Assembly: GCA_015501075.1 (NCBI GenBank)
Contig: JADNYJ010000043.1
Location: 62,001-126,000 of the forward strand
DNA: 64,000 bases
Reading direction: 5' to 3'
From: Gymnopilus junonius
Lineage: Eukaryota; Basidiomycota; Agaricomycetes; Agaricales; Galerinaceae
A program made the translations under genes and the position numbers. The notes beneath the pieces are model-generated. The model had not been told where the DNA came from and ran no database searches. It saw only the letters and a program-made list of their open reading frames with translations. Positions 12,848 through 24,233 of this stretch are shown here, piece after piece (position 1 is the first letter of the stretch; the number at the start of each line of letters is the position of its first letter).

Positions 12848-13576
12848 TATTTTGGGTTCACACAAGTGTAGTGCAATATGAATCCTACATTCTTCTCGTT
12901 TCGTCATCGTCTTGAGATCCTACCCTTTGAGTCGAGGTGAGAATTGATTGACTTTGGGTTCTCAAAAGGAGAATCCATACAGAAGAATTACTCGTCCTCC
13001 ATCTTCCAATAATGGGCGTACCAATGCTTAATTTCCTCTTTGTCGTCATTGACAAACTGACACTGAGCGTGTATAAACACCGCCACCGACGTCTAAGCTT
13101 TGCGGCCAATCTGTTGGACGGATCTTTGTTGACGCAACCTTATCCTCCGGGTCTCTTTCAACAGCCGTTTCAATAAATTCGACTGATTGTTGCAGTTGAT
13201 GCAGTGAATACAAACACATATTTAATAAAATGAATGAAAGAACGATGGGCGTTCGAGGCCATGATGTTCTTGAGATTGAAAGATCAGGGCAAGCTGGCGA
13301 ACTGCATTCATAAGTGAAGATTTACGAAGCATATTTGTGATGGCGACACTGGGTATAATTACAGACCTTTAGGCCATCGTGGTCGCGCATTCTTCGTTTT
13401 GGGCCCATGGTCAAGGACAAAGGCGCTGGAGATAAATGTGACATATGAATCCTCTGTGACAGATGACAAGTCTATTGTGTGGGCCGCAGTGCACGCAGGA
13501 CTTGACACAGCTCGACCCTTTGTTTCTCCTCTCCACCATCTCCAGGTGCCTCTGAAATCTCTCAAAGTGGTTCCAA
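12848..13576. other. Intergenic region, WASP promoter side
   Basis: About 730 bp. Small open frames on both strands have no motif. Nothing specific is recognised. Confidence 0.45.
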
Positions 13577-15368
13577 ATGCCGTCTCAGTCGACGCTCAGC
13601 GCTGACGAGAAAGCGAAAGTCAAAGGCGCAATCTCATCCTCAAATAAGATTCACTATGCTGCCATGGCTCGCATTTACTACGCCTACCCACAGCCTGAAA
13701 AATGGTCTTATTCCGGCCTTCAGGGCGCTCTTGTGATCTCATATGAGAACAACAGCAACTCATTTCACTTCAAGATGGTCGATCTTGACGGCACGCGAGG
13801 TGTTATATGGGATCATGAACTGTACCGGGGTTTGGAGCTTAACCAGGACAGGAGCTTCTTCCTCTCTTTTGCGGGTGATGTATGCTACCATCTCTGCATG
13901 TAGATTGTATTCCCTGACTGTGTCTAGAAATGTATGATAGGTTTCGTTTTTGCAGATGAATCTGAGGCAAAGACCTTCCACAAGAAGACGAGGATTAACT
14001 TCAATAAAGCTCAATCCAAAACTCGTGAGTCGTACTTTTCCCCAAAATTGCTCCAGATCTTACAAAATTACCAGCAAAACCGAAGGCAGAGAAGAAGAAG
14101 GTAGCAAAGGGTGGCAAGATAGACAAATCCATAATCTCTGGTCCTCAGTCTGGGTCATTCATCCATGTTGCTCACATGGGATATGATTCCGAGTCTGGAT
14201 TTACCTCGAAGGGTGTAGACCCGTCTTGGACAGCTCTTCTAGGTAATTTGGAGGGTGCAGTTGGGAAAGATGTAGTCGCTCGTGAAATGGAATTTATTAA
14301 ACAATTCGTTCGCGACCATCCCGAGCCGCAGGCTGCCCCTGCAAAGGAAAAGAAGCCAAAGCCGCCTCCGCCACCGTCAAGACGTCATGTTGCAAATGGA
14401 AGTATTTCTTCTCCAGCACCTAGTACCCCTCCGCCTCCGCCTACTCGCTCGCACAATGGCGCGCCACCACCTCCGCTTTCCCGTCCAGCGGCCCCTCCGT
14501 CACGTCCTCAGCCCCCTCCTAGGAGCTCAACGACCCCCGAAGAGACCATTTCGCCTCCTCCGCCCCCTCGTAGGCCAGCTGCTCAAACGACCGCTGCTCC
14601 TCCGCCACCTGTTAGGCCAACTCCTCAAACGACCGCTGCTCCTCCGCCACCTGTTAGGCCAACTCCTCAAACGACCGCTGCTCCTCCGCCACCTGTTAGG
14701 CCAACTCCTCAAACGACCGCTGCTCCTCCGCCACCTGCTAGGCCAACTCCTCACTCTGGTGGTGCCCCTCCCAAACCTCCACCCCCTCGCCCATTAACTA
14801 TCTCTGGGAAAATGCCTCCTCCGCCAGCGAGACCAGCACCACCGCCATCAGCACCCCCACAAGAGTCAGCCACTGCGCCTCTAGCGCCACCGCCACCGCC
14901 AGTAGCTGGTGGTGGTGCTCCGCCTCCGCCAGTAGCTGGTGGTGGTGCTCCGCCTCCGCCTCCACCCCCGCCCCCTCCACCCCACCACCACCGCCGCCGC
15001 CAGTAGGTGGTGCTGCCTCACCACCGCCTCCACCTCCACCACCGCCGCCTGGAGAAGCTCCTCCTTCTGTCAAGTCTGTTTTACCACTGCCCCAACCTGG
15101 CCGAGGAGATCTACTAGCTTCGATACAAGGCAAAGGAATTCATTCCCTGCGCAGGACAGATCCAAATGCGCGACCAACTTCACCTCCTGCGGATACTGGG
15201 CCTAGCGACTCCCTGACAGCAAGTGCCGTAGGTGCAGCAGCTGGTGGCGCAGCCGCGGCTGGTGGAGGTGATTTAACTTCTGCACTGGCGGCTGCTTTAT
15301 TAGAGAGGAATAAACGCTTAGGAGACAGCGACGATGACGACGAAGATGACGAGGACGAGTGGGATTAG
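13577..15368 (+). CDS. WASP/Las17-type actin nucleation promoter
   Basis: Fungal Wiskott-Aldrich syndrome protein, which activates Arp2/3 at cortical actin patches during endocytosis. Exons 13577-13879, 13928-14024 and 14075-15368 join in phase. The N-terminal WH1 domain is visible as IHYAAMARIYYAYP, LQGALVISY, SFFLSFAGD spliced to KCMIGFVFADESEAKTFHKK. A CRIB/GBD-like segment follows (SGPQSGSFIHVAHMGYD). Then comes a long proline-rich region, a WH2 motif GRGDLLASIQGKGIHSLRRT, and an acidic tail DSDDDDEDDEDEWD with the C-terminal Trp that contacts Arp2/3. One C is missing from a C-run near 14980. Without it the frame stops at 15004; restoring the frame leads straight into the WH2 and acidic domains. 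Loss of these would destroy function of a normally important gene, so sequence error is likely. The proline region contains a 42-nt tandem repeat. Confidence 0.93.
14584..14751 (+). repeat. 42-nt in-frame minisatellite in the WASP proline-rich region
   Basis: Four head-to-tail copies of a 42-nt unit encode QTTAAPPPPVRPTP. The fourth copy has Ala in place of Val. Copies are almost identical, so the array is young and probably variable between strains. Each unit supplies one PPPP-type SH3/profilin ligand. Confidence 0.9.
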
Positions 15369-15990
15369 TTTGCCGCGAGAGCCTTAGTGCTGCTATCGAT
15401 GATCGTTAGATGGTGATACCTTGTGGCTATGTTTTCGTCTACATTATTTCACTCTTTAGATACCAATCTAAATAATACATATCTATCTGAATCTTGTATG
15501 CTTGTACGCAACACCACTTACGAGCACTAACTACAGGTAAACTAGGAGTCTTCTACGAGAGACGTATAGACCTATAGGTATACATATTTTGGAGTATTAA
15601 ACGCATTAATGGGGTAGTGGTAACCTGGGTCGTTGCCATTCGAGTATAAACTTAAAGCTCGACCCGCCGGGGGTTCGATTCCCCTTAATGCAGTGATTTC
15701 TCTTTTTTCTTAAAAAAAAGAGACCAGTGAGCAAAGGAAAAGATGCCAAATATCATAGAACGCGCGGGGCAGAGCTTTCCATTATCGAAATTTTGATTTT
15801 GAGGTTTCATGATATGACAAAGGGTTTGGCACATTTAACGACTTATGAAAGTGATTTGCATTCATATAGTTATGGGTTTGCTCACCCGATTGCATATAAG
15901 GCTACAGATGTATTAAAGATAGCTGTGTAATGTCAGAGGTCGGTGTGTACAGTATATACAGAGCCAGTTCACTTGAGAGAAGATTGTTTT
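15369..15990. other. Intergenic region around tRNA-Gly copy 1
   Basis: Apart from the tRNA and its T-run, the stretch up to the stop of the next minus-strand gene holds no supported feature. A 67-codon plus frame at 15727-15930 has no motif and is probably chance. Confidence 0.4.
15603..15691 (+). tRNA. tRNA-Gly(GCC) with intron, copy 1
   Basis: Acceptor stem GCATTAA pairs with TTAATGC. The anticodon stem GGTCG/CGACC encloses loop TTGCCA with anticodon GCC, interrupted after position 37 by an intron of about 20 nt (starting TTCGAGTATAAA). The T arm is GGGGG-TTCGATT-CCCC. Compared with the second copy at 42339-42422 it lacks one C in the T stem, so either the gene is slightly damaged or a base was lost in sequencing. 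A T6 run at 15703-15708 serves as Pol III terminator. Confidence 0.88.
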
Positions 15991-17273
15991 CTAGCAGGAA
16001 CTGCTCGAGCTCAGTGCGTCTTCCTTGAATTTCTTCGGTAGTGTTTGTTCAAGTCCTTGCGATGGTTTTGCCACGTCCACTGCACTGCTGTTCGTAGAGG
16101 ATACTTCCCAGTCCAAGACGCCTGTATCAGCAGCTACAATAAGTTCCCTAGACCAAGCCCTATTCTGGGCCATTCGGAGAATGATGAGCATTCTCGTGAG
16201 TGCCTAGAATAAATTGTAAGAAGACCTAAAAGTAAATGTAGAAGCGACGACACGAACGATGATGAAGGAATAAGGCTGTAGGAAAATATCTGCAGCCCAG
16301 CTCTCTCTAATCCGCATGATGAGGTAGGTCAGGCCCCAAAATGTGAAGAATGCCCCGCTCTCTACGAACATAGTGATCGAAGAGTTGTAAAGAGACGCTT
16401 GGAGACTGCCGAGCACCCTTTCGGCCTTGTGTCGCATCATGAAAAGACGCAACGAAATGAGAGACGTGCAGGTGAGATTAAGAGTGACACAAAGAACGTA
16501 AAAAACCAGGCCGTACGTGTCCGCGTGGGGCTCTGGTACATTTCGAATTTGGGAAATGAGAAGAGGAACTGACATAGCTATGTACAAGGCGTAAGGTTGG
16601 TTAGAAGCACTGAAGGGCCTAGGCCTGTCATACTCACCGACGCGAGCCAAATAAACGATCGTTGGGAAAATTACAAGTGCCCATTTATAATTCCAAATAA
16701 CCATGAGGCGATAGAGCTGTTCTAGTCAACGTCATGTTCGTTCAGTTGGTTGATATTGAGCTCACCATTAGGACGTCTCCGAACCAAGGTACTAGTGTCA
16801 CGCTATGGAGGTCAGTTTGGGGTTATTGTATTTTACTAAAATGTTGAAAACGCACCATATCATACTCATGACGTTGGGCCAGTCCTCTGCGTGGGTCGAC
16901 ATGTATTCCATTGCACCGTTCGGAAAGTCTCCGAACGAAACGTACATCTTCTCTACGAATTTGAATTTACCGGCAAAAGCGATCGTCGTTAATGGAAAGA
17001 GTGCTGTGGAATAAAAAACGATGAACCAAAACCGACGCCCGCGCTTGGGTCGCCGCATGAGCACCTGGGTGACCTGAATGTAAAGCATCACCATAGCCCC
17101 TTGAGATGTTTAGGATATTAGATATGCTTAGCAATAATTGCATAGTGGATTTCACCATATCCTAACGTTGCCAACATCAACCCATCGAAGGCAGCCACGT
17201 TATCGCGGTGAATTGCAAGGGGCGAGAGTGTGGGAGAGGGAGAGGGCAGGGGGGATGGTGAAGAGTCAGGCAT
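15991..17273 (-). CDS. Seven-helix integral membrane protein, basidiomycete family
   Basis: Starts at 17273 with MPDSSPSPLPSPSP, then HRDNVAAFDGLMLATLGYG/AMVMLYIQVTQVLMRRPKRG. Six splices in phase give a protein of about 310 residues with seven hydrophobic segments: AAFDGLMLAT to YIQVTQVLM; FWFIVFYSTALFPLTTIAFA; ICVTLVPWFGDVLMLYRLMV; WALVIFPTIVYLARV; YGLVFYVLCVTLNLTCTSLI; NSSITMFVESGAFFTFWGLT; and FLQPYSFIIVRVALTRMLII. The YRLMVIWNYKW motif and the short hydrophilic tail (ALSSSSSC) are typical of a large family of uncharacterised seven-helix proteins in mushroom-forming fungi. Function is unknown; a receptor-like role is a guess from topology. No frame break was seen. Confidence 0.72.
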
Positions 17274-17771
17274 GGCCAAACCTTCGAAATATCAACCACT
17301 GATTGAAAATGGCGACGGTGGCCAGTCAGCCAAATTACAAGTGAATTGGGTGGGACGAAGGTGAGATCAAGGAGGTGTGCAGAATTCGCAAGAGATATAA
17401 CATTCTGAAAATGGAGCTGCAGGACTTTGGGCGCATTCCGCGTGATGATGGCGGAATGCGATAGATGTCCGGTGTCGTCCTTCTGGCAGTTTAACAGAGC
17501 CATCAAGAAACAAAGAAGTCCATGCATTACCCTATGATTAGTTTAATCACCTATCATTCCCAACAAGGCTGCGGGACGGACACGAGTAAGCCTGAAGTGG
17601 AAACTGATTTTCTCCTGGATGACAAGCGCGTGGTCCCGTGTGAGATTTATGCTGATGAAGATTATAATCCTAACTGCAGCACCAAGGCTATTTACAAAAT
17701 TCGGGCATGAAATCAGTCAAACTCGCGACCAGATGATCTCTATTCTCGTCGCCCTTCACAGGCTCAGCGAT
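17274..17771. other. Upstream region of the seven-helix gene
   Basis: Nothing is supported here. A longer minus-strand open frame reaches into the 5' end of the membrane gene in another phase. Confidence 0.35.
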
Positions 17772-19074
17772 TTACACACCGTCGGGGACACCTCTGAGCC
17801 CTAGTCCCTTTCGTACACTCGAGACATTTATGAAGCAGATAGACAGACCAGTGAAAAAAGCTTCAATCAGCGCTCTGTATGGGTACGGGCGTTGATAGGC
17901 AAACCTTTCAACTGCGATGAAGCGTCGAATTCCCGGATATATACAATCAGCTACAAAAACCCCAAGCTTGGGAGACAGATAAGGACGAAAATGGTGCAGG
18001 AGAGCAGCTTTCGCCACCTTTTGTCCAAGGGCCTCTGGATATTGCACCCTTCCAGAGCAGTCAATAAAAGCAACCTCGGCGATGGACATCGAGGTAACTA
18101 TATTCTTCCAAAAACGGGAAAAAATGAAAGCATGTCTCCGCATTGGCGCCTTACAAGTAATTACTGCCGAGACAAGTTGATAATATAATCAACGCCATGC
18201 CGTCCATTCGAGATGATAAGCTCACTAATTTGTTGTTCATAACGTGAACACTGAATGGAAAGTCATAACGTCAGTGTTCGAAAGCCAGTCACTGTACAGC
18301 ATCTCAAGGACCTTGAAGGGTATCTTCGGTTTTCCAATTCGACAATCAGAGTGTACCAATGAACCTTGTAGTAGAAAAATAGTGCATTATAGTGTTGTCA
18401 AGGATCATTCAATAGTGTGGCAACCTGACATTTCAAGGTTAAGGAACTTTGGGTACTGTGCATCATCACTATCATGAGCATGTCGAAAGACTTAATAGAG
18501 AAATGATAACTCACAGACCCAGTATTCTGCAGTCTGCGACCTCATGCATGAAAGCAGAGCCTTGAAAAATTCCTTATAATACTACACTGCATCTATTGCC
18601 ATGGACAAGAAGAAACGTCAGGAAACAAAATATAGCAAGACATGGAGGTCGTACGATGTCAACGAAGAATAAAGCAGCAACCGAAAATAAGAACACGAAT
18701 TGAAATCTGTCTGGAGACAAAACGCTGATATCATTGATATGCACTGAAAAAAAATCAGTGTAAACAGCGAACTGCAACGATAATATGTTGTACTCACTAT
18801 CTGTCCGGCAGTCTGGACATCGTGATGACTATCTAATAAGGCGATGGTTGAATACTATTACCGCTCACATGACATGCTTTGCTTCTCACTAGCATTTTGG
18901 AACAAGTTGATTGAACGGGTGCAAAACTATTGACAAGACGATCACAGAAGAATTTGGAAGATGTGGTCCGAAGTCATAAGGAAATTGCTAACTTACTAAT
19001 GGCCCATCTGAACCCAGGGAGGAAGCTCGGCCAGGATTGGCATTCCCACTGGCATTATACTGGTGCTTGATACG
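17772..19074 (-). CDS. Possible unrecognised membrane-protein gene, exons unresolved
   Basis: Minus-strand segments look coding but do not assemble into one confident model. A candidate start near 19050 reads MPVGMPILAELPPWVQMGH and splices at GTAAGT to YFAPVQSTCSKML, then IVITMSRLPDR. Further on, 18777-18574 contains a hydrophobic run (FQFVFLFSVAALFFVDIV, LAIFCFLTFLLVHG). The frame 18143-17772 is 123 codons (FSRFWKNIVTSMSIAEVAFI, RALIEAFFTGLSICFI). No family is recognised, and another one-base error may hide the join. A decayed gene or chance frames are the alternatives. Confidence 0.22.
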
Positions 19075-19376
19075 CCCACTGGTCAACCATTTAACAACCA
19101 AATATGATGATCTCCAATGCCATGTCCAAGTGTCCGAGGACCACGTGAATCAAGCATAAATAGCAATTAAGACAAATGTTTCCCGGAGAGGTGCGTGATA
19201 GGACAGTTAGGCCGAGGAATACTGGTTCCGCTTCATTTGCCCGCAAGGTGCGCCCTAATATCTCGGTTAGATTAGTCCTATAAACGAACGCATTCCCCAG
19301 AACATGCCGGATTATCGCATAAGCTGGCTTATAACTTTAAGGAATCTTCCCAGACTCAGCACTTGCCTTGTTTAGA

Positions 19377-20214
19377 ATGCCCACCGATATCGTTCTGCTT
19401 GACATTCCAACCAACAAGGGTATTCCGACAGCACCAAGTACTTGGAGAGTCAGGCAAGTTGAACGCATCCACGTCCGAATAAAGGGTTGAAGTTCCTGAT
19501 ATAACTTGTAAATAGACTAGCTCTCAATTATAAGAAGCTCAATTACCGGACACAGTGGGTCTCCACGATAGACATTGAGAAGACTTGCAAACCTCTTGGT
19601 ATGCGACCAACTGGAGTCAAGCCAGACGGCAGCCCGCACTACACTCTTCCAGCAATCATAGATCGCACTGATCCTTCACGCCCCGTGTTCTTATCAGACT
19701 CAATGCCGATTGTCGAATATCTGGAGACAACGTATCCTGCACCTCCTGGTTACGAGCTCCTCCCGGCCAGTACCAAGCCTCTTCAAGTCGTTTTGATGCA
19801 GTTTGTTATGCCCAAGTTACTGGGTGCAGTACCGTACCTGATATTGAACGGGATGTACGCTGCCAAATCTCCCGCAGAACAGATTGATTTTCGAACCAGG
19901 ACAGAAGCTCGCTTCAAAAAGCCATTCGAGAGTATTGAGAAGCAAGGAGCTGAGCGCGAAGCGGTGTTCAAGGCGGTGGAACAGGATCTCACAATGCTGG
20001 GCTTTGCCCTTGATCAGAATAAAGAGGGGGGCTTTTTTGTAGGGCGTCAGGTGTCATTCGCAGATTTCGCTATTGCTGGATGGCTCATCATGGTAAAGGT
20101 AGCCAGCCCAGAAGAATTTGGGCTCGTATCACTGGACTGGAAGGTGGTCGATGGAAAAGGTATCTAGAGGGTTTCAAAGATTGGATGAGGGTTGATGCGA
20201 TGGCTAAGGCGTGA
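19377..20214 (+). CDS. Glutathione S-transferase, fungal class
   Basis: Soluble GST that conjugates glutathione or detoxifies electrophiles. Exon 1 (19377-19453) encodes MPTDIVLLDIPTNKG and PSTWRVR, the thioredoxin-fold start. A GC..AG intron (19454-19515, donor AG/GCAAGT) follows, then LALNYKKLNYRTQWV, and PHYTLPAIIDR and SDSMPIVEYLETTYP, which form the glutathione-binding cis-Pro and Asp/Ser motifs. The helical C-terminal domain includes LGFALDQNKEGGFFVGRQVS and FADFAIAGWLIMV. A one-base deletion near 20154 (GGN read as GG before AAA AGG) puts a false stop at 20165-20167; the restored frame ends YLEGFKDWMRVDAMAKA at 20214. It lies upstream of, and on the same strand as, PAL copy 1, separated by about 445 bp. 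The substrate is unknown. Confidence 0.87.
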
Positions 20215-20618
20215 TAATATAATATGAAGAATTCTGGACATGTTTTGAGGAGACGCATTCTTACAATGGCACTTTCGCGTCGACGGAGGTAGATGAACTG
20301 AAACCTGATGAGCACCTCGTTGAAACTATTCCCACGGTGAGCGAGACCAGCGGGAATAAAACAACTTGCACTTGGTAGACTAGCACTATTCGCTGCTTTT
20401 CTACCTACGGGCCGATCGAGACCTCCCGTAATAATCCTTTCCTTTCCTTTCCAAGACTCCTGTGCAGATGCTCCTTCAAGTCGCCGCTTCCGACGGATCC
20501 GGAGGCACATGTTTAGCACCACATGTCCATTTACCTTCGTTTTCTTCTCATCCACACATCGATCGATACAGAGATAAACCAGGATGCTTGTTGTTTCCTT
20601 CCAAGACGCTTTACGAAG

Positions 20619-20628
20619 GTATAAAAGG
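20619..20628 (+). promoter_or_regulatory. TATA box of PAL copy 1
   Basis: GTATAAAAGG lies about 32 bp before the PAL start. The same context (GGTATAAA, then TTTG, GTTCA and TAAAAT at matching distances) precedes PAL copy 2, so the core promoter is conserved and the 5' leader is very short. Confidence 0.6.
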
Positions 20629-20658
20629 CCTTTGTTTGTTCACTAAAATACCCCCAAG

Positions 20659-23302
20659 ATGGCCCACCTTCTGCACTTCGCCCAGCAACTTGAAACTGTC
20701 CGGACTACCTCTCTAAAGACCGTACTGTCAAAATTGATGGCACCAGTCTTGACGTTGCATCTGTCATTGCTGTTTGCCGGTAAAGTACTACGTCGGGCGA
20801 CGCATACTGGTCGACTAACCATCATTACTTGCAATTAGTCACGATTATACCCCCTCCATTGACGACTCAGACTTTCGAAAAGCACGCGTCGGCGCTGCCG
20901 TTGATGTCGTTCAAGATTTAGCGCTCGGTAAACAAAGTCAATATGGGGTTACAACTGGCCACGGAGGTACTTTAGCGAGTATGGAGACACGAAGTAAAAG
21001 AACAGCCCTCTTGCAAGTTAGTAAGCTTACATTAAAGTATATGAGAATCAGAAAACGGGGTATTTATTTCCGTCAATCTTTAGAAATTGTTACTTGCAAC
21101 ATGCCAATGTGGGATTCTTCCTTCTTTCGAAGGAGAGTTCACTGCAAACGATCATGCTCTCATGATGCCTCAAGAATGGATTCGCGGCACCATGTTCGTT
21201 CGCTTGAATTCCATCATAAGAGCCCAATCTGGGACGAGGTGGATTGTTATTGAAGGCCTATACAAACTCCTTTGCCATGGGGTAGCACCGTGCGCACCCC
21301 TGAGGCAGAGCATCAGCGCATCAGGGGATCTAGGACCGCTCTCATACATTTCCAGCGTTCTCACTGGCAATCCTGACATTCGCGCATGGTATGGGTCCGG
21401 GTACGTCGATTCAAATACTGTTCGCATATAAATATCTCCTGTCTTGATCTTCAAACATCATTTCAGACAGGAGAGAAAGATTTATGATGCAAAGACTCTC
21501 TTGGAAAAGCTGAATATCCAGCCTGTCGAGTACATCGCTAAGGAAGGATTGGGACTGGTGAATGGAACCGGTGCATCCACTGCAGTGGCTGCCCTTGCAA
21601 TTCACGATTGTCATTCCTTGGCCATTGCCTCACAGGTCCTCTCTGCATTTGGTAGGCTCTGTAATCGATACTCATTCATTTGTTTTGAGGCTGATCCATA
21701 ATTTATGACAGGTGTTGAAGCTATTAAAGGCTCACGCGAGCCATTCGAACCTTATCTCCACGACATTTCCCGCCCACATCCTGGACAAATCGAAGTGGCT
21801 GCGAACATCAGGTATATTCTGCAGACGTCTAAACTTGCCAAGGTCCAGCATGAAGAAGCAGACCCTGAAGGGAAATTGCGACAAGACCGCTACTGCATCC
21901 GTGGGGCGCCTCAATGGATCGGACCACAGCTGGAAACATTACTTGCAGCCGAAAAGGGGATCAGTGTAGAGTTGAACTCGACAACCGATAACCCCATCGT
22001 TGATATAGAAGGCCATTTCTTGCACCACGGCGCAAACTTTATGGCCATGTCGTGAGTACTTTGTTCCTTCTTCAGATGTTCAATGGTTCCTCACCTCGGA
22101 ATTTCATTCAGAATCACATCGGTAAGCAGACTTTTCAAAGGCTAAATACGATAACTGACTTGCAATTTTATTCGCCAGGCTATGGAACACAGCCGTCTAG
22201 CTTTGGCTCATTTAGGTGGGCAAACTTTTGTCGATCTTTGACGATAGCCTAATCGAGTGGAATAGCAAAATTGACATATTCCCAATTTACCGAATTGCTC
22301 AACAACCATATGAATCGTGGTCTTCCTCCCAATCTGTCCATCAATGAACCGAGCTTGGACTACAGCTTGAAGGTCGCAGATGTCGCTGCAGCTTCTTATT
22401 TATCTGGTAAGTTTTGATTGACCATTCGGAATTCCCTCCCATAAAGATACTTTATCCCTAAGAAATTGCCTACCTTGCAAACCCAGTCAGCACACATGTG
22501 GTATCTGCTGAAATGCATAATCAGTAAGTGTTTTTGTACGAACACCTTTCGGTAGATATCAAATTGATTTTATCCACCCACTTCAATATCTAGAGCTATA
22601 AACTCCCTTGCCTTGATTAGTGCAAGGTACACATTCGAAGCTATTAAAATAACACGAATGGTGCATTGCCAAGTTTCCTGTCATGATATCAACTTCTGAA
22701 TGAAAATGAAACAGATCATGGCTACACATCTGTATGGACTTTGTCAAGCAGTTGACCTCCGAGCAATGGAAGCGATATTCCGAGAGGGTTTGTTCTCAAT
22801 GTTGAAGACAGAGACCCTTAGTCACTTTGGTGGCTTCCTCGTGATCGACGAGAACTTTTTAAGAGCTCTGACTGACCAAGTCGTTGTCCTTTTAAATGAA
22901 ACTACTGACCAGGATTCTGCCCCTCGATTCGAGAAAATTACATCTGCCTTGACGTCGACCCTTATTGGTCTCTTCGGGGCTCAAAAACCTCCATTAGAAA
23001 TTTCCTTGGCTCAAATCGAGGCATGGCGCAGTTCCCTTTCAGTCAAGGCTCTCAATATATATCTCGCCGCAAGGGATAACTACCGCCCAGGCCCGGAATC
23101 TTTGGCAGCAAATCTTTTGGGAAGAACAAACATCTTGTACAAGTTCATGCGAGGAGAACTCGGTGTTCTGATTCATTGGGGAGATCCAACCAGGGATACC
23201 ACGGAGATTGGAACTGAAATCGGGAAAATATTCAGAGCCTTCGAAAGCCCAAGGATAAACGAGGTGCTTTTGGAAGTCCTTGTGGGACAGGTCACTAAAT
23301 AG
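20659..23302 (+). CDS. Phenylalanine ammonia-lyase, copy 1
   Basis: Deaminates L-phenylalanine to trans-cinnamate, the entry to phenylpropanoid-type metabolism. Start MAHLLHFAQQLETV, then the GTSLDVASVIAVCR splice, VGAAVDVVQDLALG and the Tyr-loop YGVTTGHGG. The MIO-forming Ala-Ser-Gly sits in LRQSISASGDLGPLSYISS. Then come EYIAKEGLGLVNGTGAST, ELNSTTDNPIVDIEGHFLHH, GANFMAMS, EHSRLALAHL, MNRGLPPNLSINEPSLDYS and the C-terminal exon with YGLCQAVDLRAMEAIF. About ten introns. Exon 1 lacks one G near 20702 (between ETVR and DYLSKDRTV), which breaks the frame as written. Around the Tyr-loop it differs from copy 2: His for Phe, no intron, and three extra residues (TLASMETRSK versus SATTRTK). From 21099 on it is almost identical to copy 2. 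Confidence 0.93.
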
Positions 23303-23346
23303 TTCTGACTGGCAAGAGGTAGTAAAGAGTAATTACACTGGCATGT
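21099..23346 (+). repeat. Left arm of a 2.25-kb inverted duplication
   Basis: This arm matches the reverse complement of 24234-26479, exons and introns alike, with only scattered differences. It covers most of PAL copy 1 plus about 44 bp of 3' flank. Identity stops abruptly just inside a PAL splice acceptor on the outer side and after GGCATGT on the inner side. Past the inner end weaker similarity resumes for about 25 bp. Confidence 0.95.
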
Positions 23347-24233
23347 ATAGAACGTGTAGAAATTAGTCAGAATTTTAGGCAATTGCTTTCAATGCATGTA
23401 TAACCGAAGCCAACAGAAGAGATACCACCTTCTGAGATGATAGCATGGACAATGCATCAGTATATGCACAGTTGAGAAGGAAAAGAAAAGGAAATAATAG
23501 ACCTGTGATCTTTCGGACATTCTCCGGTCCCAGCTGTCCGAATCTGGATCAAAGATTTCAGAGCGCGTCCACCAGTCCACTATGGTCGCGTTCGTTTCCT
23601 ACCTCCCCTCATCTTACCGTCTTCCCTACTTCTTCCGATGAGTCCAAAAGCAAAATTTTGCACCCATCTCTCCTTAGCTGCTCAAGAAAGCGCTCCGTTG
23701 CTCTGCCAACAACGATGACCTCTGAATTACCAAGTTAGCCCTCGGCGAGCGTGCCAGATCATAGATGGCCAGAATAAGCATGCATATACGGTCAGGAAGT
23801 CTCATTTCTCGGAATGAAACACAAACGCTCTATACATGTATGCCACTGCTAGAACGAACTCGACTTTGAACGCACAAAGATTGCCAATGCCACGAACACC
23901 TGAGAACTTGTCAGACTTTGGGAGCGCCATGGTCCTGAAAGGGCAGTTGGTCAGTGATCTTGTAGAGAGGGGTGATTTTTTGGATCCTGGACCTGGATTG
24001 AAAATACTAGGGTGACGCATATTTGTGAAGTTGTGGATGCTACCATCTCAGACGGCGGTCTCCTTTTCTTTCGACTTCCATCTTGAACCTAAAGCAACTG
24101 CCGTCTCTTTTTCTCTTACTGTCTTTCGAACTCCCAGGCCTTCTGAATCCATTGCCTACTCTAGCCCCATATCAGCTAACATAGTATCGTGCTGATTTCT
24201 GCACGTTCTATCCATAAATGTTTACACCATACA
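23347..24233 (-). CDS. Possible small gene in the palindrome spacer
   Basis: The 887-bp spacer between the two PAL arms contains minus-strand pieces that look coding and splice in phase: GNSEVIVVGRATERFLEQL, RRDGCKILLLDSSEEVGKT, then DWWTRSEIFDPDSDSWDRRM and a last exon KVVSLLLASVIHALKAIA with a stop near 23372. An upstream MALPKSDKFS exon at 23931 is less certain. No family is recognised. It may be a remnant trapped when the PAL genes were inverted. Coordinates are the limits of the spacer, not exact ends. Confidence 0.28.

Noticed and set aside
14584..14751. Direct repeats resembling a CRISPR array
   Set aside because: The units are contiguous with no spacers, and they are coding.
14527..14754. 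75-codon minus frame with repeated SWPNRWRRSSGRLR-type units
   Set aside because: It is only the antisense shadow of the 42-nt repeat in the WASP proline region.
13577..15368. WASP gene as a pseudogene
   Set aside because: Only one base is missing and everything downstream (WH2 and acidic tail) is perfectly preserved; the same defect type is seen across the window.
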